NCBI RefSeq assembly: GCF_001428895.1 | Contig: NZ_LMJA01000002.1 | Coordinates: 232,183-296,182 of the forward strand | DNA: 64,000 bases | Direction: 5' to 3' | Source of the DNA: Mycobacterium sp. Root265 | Lineage (GTDB): Bacteria; Actinomycetota; Actinomycetes; Mycobacteriales; Mycobacteriaceae | Part shown: positions 58,876-64,000 of the stretch, piece by piece | Layout: each line of letters starts with the position of its first letter | Numbering within the stretch: the first letter of the stretch is position 1 | Position numbers and translations under genes: made by a program | The notes under the pieces: model-generated | Told to the model about the DNA's origin: nothing | The model's input: the letters and a program-made list of their open reading frames with translations, nothing else | Databases searched by the model: none

Positions 58876-59430
58876 TCAGCCGGTGTTGCCGATCAGTTCC
58901 ACACCGTTGCCGTTCCAGCGGAATCGCACGACGCTGTCGAGCCCGGGCACGCCGCCGGTGAACTTCAGGGCGATGGTGTCGCCGGTGCTGATGGTCTGGT
59001 CGATGTCGTTGAACCCGTAGGTGTCGGGCACCCCGGTCGGGATGAACTTGCCGAGATGGAACATCACCGCGCGGGTGTTGGCATTCTCCGCATTGGTGTT
59101 GGCCTTGACGATCACCACTGACAGCGGCGCGCACTCGTTGTAGTTGCCCGCCAACGGTTCCGGGCTCCACGGCTGGTTGCTGCGCGGATCCTTGGGCAGT
59201 GCGGACACGGCCCGGGCGATCTCGGGGGCTGCCAGGTTCACCGCGCACGGATCTGGCGCCGCGGTCGCGGTGGGCGGGGGCGGTGTCGCGGGCGCGGCGA
59301 CGGTCGGGCTCGCCGGCGCCGCCGCCGTCGGGCGGTCGTCGGGGGTCTTGGAGACGGTGGAATCACTGGACCCGCAGGCGGCCAGCATCAGGGCCAGAAT
59401 GGGGGCGGCTGCCAGAACTGGAGCTCTCAA
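58876..59430 (-). CDS. lprE: Lipoprotein LprE
   Basis: About 184 residues. Signal peptide LRAPVLAAAPILALMLAACG with the lipobox Cys; the mature N-terminus is Pro/Thr/Ala-rich (~60 residues), then DPCAVNLAAPEIARAVSALP, SNQPWSPEPLAGNYNECAPL, VMFHLGKFIPTGVPDTYGFN and the C-terminal VRFRWNGNGVELIGNTG. Matches Rv1252c. Three starts are possible: ATG 59472, GTG 59439, TTG 59430. TTG 59430 is chosen because GAGG lies 8 bases upstream of it and a TACGGT hexamer (59453-59458) would place the transcript start after the ATG. Function unknown, cell-surface. Confidence 0.82.
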   Translation of the reverse strand: MRAPVLAAAPILALMLAACGSSDSTVSKTPDDRPTAAAPASPTVAAPATPPPPTATAAPDPCAVNLAAPEIARAVSALPKDPRSNQPWSPEPLAGNYNECAPLSVVIVKANTNAENANTRAVMFHLGKFIPTGVPDTYGFNDIDQTISTGDTIALKFTGGVPGLDSVVRFRWNGNGVELIGNTG

Positions 59431-59514
59431 CGCAAGCACCTCACAAGATCGAACCGTACCCGTGACGGCCATCCGTCCGGCCGACGCCCGGTCACGCTCT
59501 AGACTGCTCTTGAA

Positions 59515-61206
59515 ATGACGTCGCCTGATGAACCCACCCCCACTGCCGAGCTGACCTTCGCTGACCTGCAAATTCACCCTTCGGTGCTGCAGGCCGTCAC
59601 CGACGTCGGCTACGAGTCGCCGTCGGCGATCCAGGCCGCCACCATCCCGGCCATGCTGGCCGGCTCCGATGTGGTCGGCCTTGCCCAGACCGGAACGGGG
59701 AAGACCGCGGCTTTCGCGATCCCCATCCTGTCCAAGATCGACCCGACCAGCAGGCACACCCAGGCCCTGGTGCTGGCACCCACCCGTGAGCTGGCGCTGC
59801 AGGTCGCCGAGGCATTCGGGCGCTACGGCCAGCACCTGCCCGGCATCAACGTGCTGCCCATCTACGGTGGGTCGTCCTACGGTCCGCAGCTGGCCGGGCT
59901 CAAGCGCGGGGCACAGGTCGTGGTCGGTACCCCGGGCCGGGTGATCGATCACCTGGAGAAGGGCCGCCTGGACCTCTCGCACCTGGACTACCTGGTGCTC
60001 GACGAGGCCGACGAGATGCTGCAGATGGGGTTCGCCGAGGATGTCGAGCGCATCCTCTCCGATACTCCCGAATACAAGCAGGTGGCGTTGTTCTCGGCGA
60101 CCATGCCGCCGGCCATCCGCAAGATCACCAGCAAGTACCTGCAGGACGCCGTCGAGGTGGCCGTCAAGGCGAAGACCGCGACCGCGGAGAACATCACCCA
60201 GCGGTTCATCCAGGTCGACGGCCGCCGCAAGATGGACGCGCTGACCCGGGTTCTCGAGGTCGAAGAATTCGACGCGATGATCATCTTCGTCCGCACCAAG
60301 CAGGCCACCGAGGAGGTCGCCGAGAAGCTGCGGGCACGCGGGTTCTCCGCGGCCGCGATCAACGGTGACATCGCCCAGGCGCAGCGCGAGCGCACCATCG
60401 CCAACCTCAAGGCGGGCGGCGCCAAGGGCATCGACATCCTGGTGGCCACCGACGTGGCCGCCCGCGGCCTGGACGTCGATCGCATCACCTATGTGCTCAA
60501 CTACGACATCCCGCACGACCCGGAGTCCTATGTGCACCGCATCGGCCGCACCGGCCGCGCGGGCCGCTCCGGCACCGCGCTGCTGTTCGTGTCCCCGCGG
60601 GAACGCCATCTGCTCAAGTCGATCGAGCGGATCAGCCGGCAGAAGCTGATCGAGATCGAACTGCCCAGTGTCGACGACGTCAACGCCCAGCGGGTGGCGA
60701 AATTCAACGACTCGATCAGCGACGCGCTCAATGCGCCGGGGATCGAACTGTTCCGCAGGCTCATCGAGGACTACGAGCGCGACCACGATGTGCCGATCGC
60801 CGATATCGCCGCCGCGCTGGCGCTGGAGTCACGGGACGGCGAGGCCTTCCTGATGACCGAGCCGCCGCCGGAGAAGCGCCGCGAGCGCGAGGAACGCGCG
60901 CCGCGCGAGGACGGGCCGGGGCGCAAGAAGCACAGCACCCGCAGCGATCTGGCGACCTACCGCATCGCGGTCGGCAAGCGGCACAAGGTCATGCCCGGTG
61001 CCATCGTCGGCGCCATTGCCAACGAGGGCGGCCTGCACCGCAGCGACTTCGGCCACATCTCCATCAAGGTCGATCACTCGCTGGTGGAACTGCCCGCCAA
61101 CCTGCCCGGCAAGGTCTACAAGGCGCTGGAGAACACCCGCATCCAGGGCATCCTGATCAACCTGCAACCGGAACGGAGCAGCAAGCCCCGTCGCAAGGAC
61201 TCGTGA
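59515..61206 (+). CDS. deaD: DEAD-box RNA helicase DeaD
   Basis: 563 residues. Motifs in order: Q motif FADLQIHPSVLQAVTDVGYE, Walker A AQTGTGKTAAFAIP near 60, PTRELALQVAE, VLDEADEMLQMGF (DEAD) near 160, SATMPPA, then NGDIAQAQRERTIANLK, VATDVAARGLDVDRIT and HRIGRTGRAGRSG. The C-terminal RNA-binding DbpA-type domain follows the linker (VGKRHKVMPGAIVGAIAN, LPANLPGKVYKALENTRIQG). Unwinds RNA, ribosome assembly and cold response. ATG 59515 lies 9 bases after TAGACT (59500-59505), so it has at most a 3-base leader. Corresponds to Rv1253. Confidence 0.94.
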   Translation: MTSPDEPTPTAELTFADLQIHPSVLQAVTDVGYESPSAIQAATIPAMLAGSDVVGLAQTGTGKTAAFAIPILSKIDPTSRHTQALVLAPTRELALQVAEAFGRYGQHLPGINVLPIYGGSSYGPQLAGLKRGAQVVVGTPGRVIDHLEKGRLDLSHLDYLVLDEADEMLQMGFAEDVERILSDTPEYKQVALFSATMPPAIRKITSKYLQDAVEVAVKAKTATAENITQRFIQVDGRRKMDALTRVLEVEEFDAMIIFVRTKQATEEVAEKLRARGFSAAAINGDIAQAQRERTIANLKAGGAKGIDILVATDVAARGLDVDRITYVLNYDIPHDPESYVHRIGRTGRAGRSGTALLFVSPRERHLLKSIERISRQKLIEIELPSVDDVNAQRVAKFNDSISDALNAPGIELFRRLIEDYERDHDVPIADIAAALALESRDGEAFLMTEPPPEKRREREERAPREDGPGRKKHSTRSDLATYRIAVGKRHKVMPGAIVGAIANEGGLHRSDFGHISIKVDHSLVELPANLPGKVYKALENTRIQGILINLQPERSSKPRRKDS

Positions 61207-62387
61207 CGGCGCAACAACAAGCCCAGGGTGGTCTGGAGTCCGTCTCGACCACCGATCGGGTAGCTGCGCTCACCGGTGTCCGTGCCGTCGCCGCCCTGCT
61301 GGTGGTGCTCACCCACGCCGCGTACACCACGGGGAAGTACCCGCAGGGCTACACGGGCCTGGCGCTGTCCCGCGCCGAGATCGGCGTGCCGATCTTCTTC
61401 GTGCTCTCCGGTTTCCTGCTGTTCCGGCCCTGGGTGAAGGCCGCCGCCTCTGGTTCCGCACCGCCATCGGTGCGCCGGTACGCCTGGCACCGGGTGCGCC
61501 GGATCATGCCCGCCTATGCGGTCACCGTGCTGGCCGCCTACGCGCTGTACCACTTCCGGCAGGCCGGACCGAACCCCGGCCACACCTGGGAAGGGTTGCT
61601 GCGCAACCTTTCTCTGACCCAGATCTACGCCGACAACTACGTCTACCGGTTCCTGCATCAGGGCCTCACCCAGATGTGGAGCCTGGCGGTCGAGGCCGCG
61701 TTCTACGTGGCGCTGCCCGCGCTGGCCTGGCTGCTGCTCGTCCTGCTGTGCCGGCGCAGGTGGCGCCCGGCGCTGCTGTACCTGGGGCTCGCGGTGTTGT
61801 TCGCGGTCAGCCCGGCCTGGCTGACACTGGTGCACACCACCGATTTCCTGCCCGACGGCGCCCGACTGTGGCTGCCGACGTATCTGGCCTGGTTCGTCGG
61901 TGGGATGCTGCTGGCGGTGCTGGAAGCCCGGGGTGCTCGGGCGTACGCGCTGGTGTGCATCCCGTTGGCGGTGGTCAGTTATTTCATCGCCTCGACCCCG
62001 ATCGCGGGGGAGCCGACCACCTCACCGGCGCTGCTGAGCGAGGCCATCGTCAAGACGATCTTCTACGCGGGCATCGCCACGCTGGTGGTGGCGCCGCTGG
62101 CGCTGCCGGGACCCACCCGGGCCGGGGACCGTTGGGGCGAGCGGAGCGACGGGGAAAAGGCCGGCTGGTATTCGCGGATTCTGGCCAGCAGGCCGATGGT
62201 GTTCCTCGGCGAGATCTCCTATGAGATCTTCCTGATCCACCTTGTCATCATGGAACTGGTGATGGTCGAGATCCTGCGCGACCCCGTCTACACCGGATCG
62301 ATGACGGCGCTGTTCCTCGGCACCATGGTGGCGACCGTCCCGCTGGCCTGGTTGCTGCACCGCTTCACCCGGGTACGCGATCGCTAG
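61203..62387 (+). CDS. Acyltransferase 3 family membrane protein (Rv1254-like)
   Basis: 394 residues, ten or so membrane helices. Acyltransferase-3 signatures: LTGVRAVAALLVVLTHAAYT (Arg...His), GVPIFFVLSGFLLFRPWVK, RRYAWHRVRRIMPAYAVTVL. No SGNH domain. Likely O-acylates a periplasmic glycan or lipid; substrate unknown. GTG start overlaps the deaD stop (GTGA), so it is coupled to deaD. The IdeR-regulated reductase follows. Corresponds to Rv1254. Confidence 0.86.
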   Translation: MTAQQQAQGGLESVSTTDRVAALTGVRAVAALLVVLTHAAYTTGKYPQGYTGLALSRAEIGVPIFFVLSGFLLFRPWVKAAASGSAPPSVRRYAWHRVRRIMPAYAVTVLAAYALYHFRQAGPNPGHTWEGLLRNLSLTQIYADNYVYRFLHQGLTQMWSLAVEAAFYVALPALAWLLLVLLCRRRWRPALLYLGLAVLFAVSPAWLTLVHTTDFLPDGARLWLPTYLAWFVGGMLLAVLEARGARAYALVCIPLAVVSYFIASTPIAGEPTTSPALLSEAIVKTIFYAGIATLVVAPLALPGPTRAGDRWGERSDGEKAGWYSRILASRPMVFLGEISYEIFLIHLVIMELVMVEILRDPVYTGSMTALFLGTMVATVPLAWLLHRFTRVRDR

Positions 62388-62403
62388 CGACCTCCTCGGC
62401 ATT

Positions 62404-62428
62404 AACTTAGGGTAAGCTAACCTAAGTT
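62404..62428. promoter_or_regulatory. IdeR/DtxR iron box
   Basis: Core TTAGGGTAAGCTAACCTAA (62407-62425), 17 of 19 positions as the IdeR consensus TTAGGTTAGGCTAACCTAA; the dyad extends to AACTTAGG...CCTAAGTT. It ends 17 bases before the ribosome binding site region and 20 before ATG 62445, so iron-loaded IdeR would block transcription of the reductase gene. Confidence 0.8.
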
Positions 62429-62444
62429 GAACCGAGGAGGGGTG

Positions 62445-63158
62445 ATGATCGATCTCAAGCCGCAACGCGGTATCGAGGGCGTGCTGGTCAAACTGTGGCG
62501 GGGCGGCGACTATGAACTCACGGTCACCGGCCGCACGGAGATCACCCCGAACTTCCTGCGCCTGCACTTCACCGGCCCCGAACTGCTCACCGAGCGTTCG
62601 ATCCACCCGACGATGTGGGTCCGCGGCTGGTTCCCGGACGGCTCGCGTTCACATCAGCGCGGCTACACCCTGGTCAATCCGGATCCCGAGGCCGGCACCG
62701 TCGACATCGACTTCGCCATGCACGAGGGGGTCGCCACGCGCTGGGCGCGCGAGGCGCAGCCCGGTGACACCCTGGAGGTGACGGTGCTGGGCAGCGATTT
62801 CGCCGTGCCGGAACCGGCGCCGGCCGGGTACGTCATCGTCGGCGACACCGCGTCGCTGCCGGCCATCAACTCCCTGCTGGAGGCGATCGGCGATGCCCCC
62901 GCGCAGGTGTTCCTGGAGTCCTCGCATGACGATGATCGCGAATTGCCCACCGGCAGAGCCGATGTGACGTGGGTGGACCGCACGGACGACGGTGGCGCGC
63001 TGGTCGACGCGGTGACCGCGGCGGCTTTCGATGCGCCGGACCATTTCGGCTGGGTGGCCTGTGACAACCGGACCACCCGGGCGGTCGCCCGGGTGCTGCG
63101 CGACGACTACAAGATCCCGCGCAAAGCGGTGAAGGCCCGTGCCTACTGGGCGGCCTGA
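62445..63158 (+). CDS. Siderophore-interacting protein (FAD-binding ferric reductase)
   Basis: 237 residues of the SIP/ViuB family. FAD-binding part: NFLRLHFTGPELLT, HQRGYTLVNPDPEAGTVDID, ATRWAREAQPGDTLEVTV. NAD(P)H-binding part: YVIVGDTASLPAINSLLEAI, VTWVDRTDDGGALVDAVTAA and the C-terminal Trp motif. Reduces iron in imported ferric siderophore. ATG 62445 has GAGGAGGG at about 8 bases. The IdeR box sits just upstream, so the gene is repressed when iron is plentiful. It overlaps the convergent TetR gene by 16 bases. Confidence 0.9.
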   Translation: MIDLKPQRGIEGVLVKLWRGGDYELTVTGRTEITPNFLRLHFTGPELLTERSIHPTMWVRGWFPDGSRSHQRGYTLVNPDPEAGTVDIDFAMHEGVATRWAREAQPGDTLEVTVLGSDFAVPEPAPAGYVIVGDTASLPAINSLLEAIGDAPAQVFLESSHDDDRELPTGRADVTWVDRTDDGGALVDAVTAAAFDAPDHFGWVACDNRTTRAVARVLRDDYKIPRKAVKARAYWAA

Positions 63159-63718
63159 GGCGCCGCCGCCACCAGTGGCACCACGAAGGTCTCGAGCATC
63201 ACGCGTTCGTCGGCGGCATCGTGGCCGGGGAATTGCAGCAGCGAGATCAGTACCCGCACCAGCCAGCGCGCGCGCATCTCGACGTCGGTCTGATCGCCCA
63301 TCGAGGCCAGGAACCCCTGCACCAGGGCTTTGATCACCTCCGAGCGTTCGGCCATCTCGCCACCGATCGGGCGGGCGGTGCTGGCGAACCATGAAGCGAG
63401 CGCCGGGGTTTCACGCACCCGCTGCAGCGCGGCCAGTGCACCTTCGATGACCCTCTGCTGCGGATCGGTCACCCCGGTCAGTCGTTCGCCGATCTCACCG
63501 AACAGCCGATGGGTCTCCCGGTGTACGTAGGCGGTGTAGAGCACGTCCCGGTTCTCGAAGTAGCGGTACAGCGTGGCACGCGAACAGCCTGCAGCGCGGG
63601 CGATCTCGTTCATCCCCACCGCCGCGGCATCGTGCTCGGTGAACAGGTCCTCGGCGGCGTCCAGGATGCGTTCGGCGGCGGCTTCGGTGCGTCGCTCGGC
63701 CAGCCAGTCGGTACCCAT
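63143..63718 (-). CDS. TetR-family regulator (Rv1255c-like)
   Basis: 191 residues. N-terminal helix-turn-helix: ERILDAAEDLFTEHDAAAVG, MNEIARAAGCSRATLYRYFE, NRDVLYTAYVHRE. C-terminal ligand domain is helical (LAALQRVRETPALASWFAST). ATG 63718 (MGTDWLAER) was chosen on the family N-terminus, dropping the upstream 19 residues. Its start overlaps the stop of the P450 (TGATG), so it is coupled behind it and may respond to the P450's substrate. Target sites not identified. Confidence 0.85.
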   Translation of the reverse strand: MGTDWLAERRTEAAAERILDAAEDLFTEHDAAAVGMNEIARAAGCSRATLYRYFENRDVLYTAYVHRETHRLFGEIGERLTGVTDPQQRVIEGALAALQRVRETPALASWFASTARPIGGEMAERSEVIKALVQGFLASMGDQTDVEMRARWLVRVLISLLQFPGHDAADERVMLETFVVPLVAAAPQAAQ

Positions 63719-64000
63719 CAGGTCACTGTAAAGGGCACCGACAGCGGGCGTCGCACATAGCCGCCGCCGGCCCACACGACGTTGTCCTCGTCGACCTCGA
63801 AATCCGGTATGCGGGTAAGCAGTTCCTCCAGCGCGACGCGCGACTGCATGCGGGCGGCCGCCGCGCCCAGGCAGTGGTGCGCGCCGTGGCTGAAGGTCAG
63901 GATGTTGCGCGGCTTGCGGGTGATGTCGAGTTCGGCGGCATCCGGGCCGTACTGGCGTTCGTCACGATTGCCGGAGCCGTACAACAGCAGCACCCGGCGC
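63718..64000 (-). CDS. Cytochrome P450, partial (CYP130-like, 5' end outside window)
   Basis: The C-terminal ~94 residues only. Heme-binding loop FSHGAHHCLGAAAARMQSRV with the axial Cys, preceded by YGSGNRDERQYGPDAAELDI, the P450 meander region, and followed by DFEVDEDNVVWAGGGYVRRP. The N-terminal half (oxygen-binding helix, substrate sites) lies beyond base 64,000, so its specificity cannot be read. In M. tuberculosis this locus is cyp130 next to a TetR gene (Rv1255c/Rv1256c). Its stop overlaps the tetR start. Confidence 0.85.
   Translation of the reverse strand, partial: RRVLLLYGSGNRDERQYGPDAAELDITRKPRNILTFSHGAHHCLGAAAARMQSRVALEELLTRIPDFEVDEDNVVWAGGGYVRRPLSVPFTVT

Overview
The window is a 64-kb piece of a GC-rich actinobacterial chromosome, almost certainly a fast-growing Mycobacterium (Mycolicibacterium). 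From position 8,381 to the right end the gene order follows the M. tuberculosis Rv1205-Rv1257c interval, with insertions and losses: LOG, fadD6, folP2, gpgS, tag, glgM/glgC, a TetR-controlled ABC exporter, sigE-rseA-htrA-tatB, mrp, lpqY-sugABC, corA, lpqZ, kgd, two MFS pumps, a RecB/helicase fusion, lprE, deaD, an acyltransferase, and a TetR/P450 pair at the edge. These names rest on recognising the protein sequences from memory, not on a database search. I saw no rRNA, tRNA, CRISPR array or insertion sequence, and no gene-free stretch longer than about 300 bases.

Layout. (1) 1-7,031, accessory region, all on the minus strand: a large secreted-type helical protein followed by a tandem array of three paralogous lipoproteins (one cut by the window edge, one broken), two small exported or membrane proteins, and an O-acyltransferase with an SGNH domain. 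(2) 7,081-17,336: TPR protein, LOG hydrolase, fadD6, the folP2-gpgS pair, divIVA-like and tag genes, and the divergent glgM/glgC pair for ADP-glucose and maltose-1-phosphate (alpha-glucan) metabolism. (3) 17,385-21,980: tetR-ABC ATPase-permease-methyltransferase operon and an O-methyltransferase. (4) 22,122-26,557: envelope-stress block sigE-rseA-htrA, then tatB and mrp. (5) 26,630-32,732: cell-wall hydrolase, DUF1003 and MgtE-like proteins, a CitE-like lyase and proline-rich membrane proteins. (6) 32,852-37,751: trehalose-recycling importer lpqY-sugABC with a coupled SUFU-domain gene. (7) 37,758-52,326: corA, malic enzyme, lpqZ, a hydrolase-SDR fusion, kgd and two drug exporters. (8) 52,470-64,000: a LexA-box-linked 13E12/HNH gene, a glycolate-oxidase-like gene coupled to a three-domain RecB/exonuclease/helicase protein, lprE, deaD, acyltransferase, an IdeR-box-controlled siderophore-interacting reductase, and tetR-cyp.

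Themes. Stop/start overlaps (ATGA, GTGA, TGATG) are common and mark translationally coupled operons. Many starts lie 6-7 nt after a TANNNT -10 hexamer with no Shine-Dalgarno, which fits leaderless transcription and was used to choose several starts. The most interesting items are the TM0106-type RecB(Fe-S)-exonuclease-helicase protein overlapping an FAD oxidase, the recombined lipoprotein array, the perfect LexA box, the IdeR box, the TetR palindrome over a -10 hexamer, the in-frame hydrolase-SDR fusion, and the SUFU gene attached to the trehalose importer.
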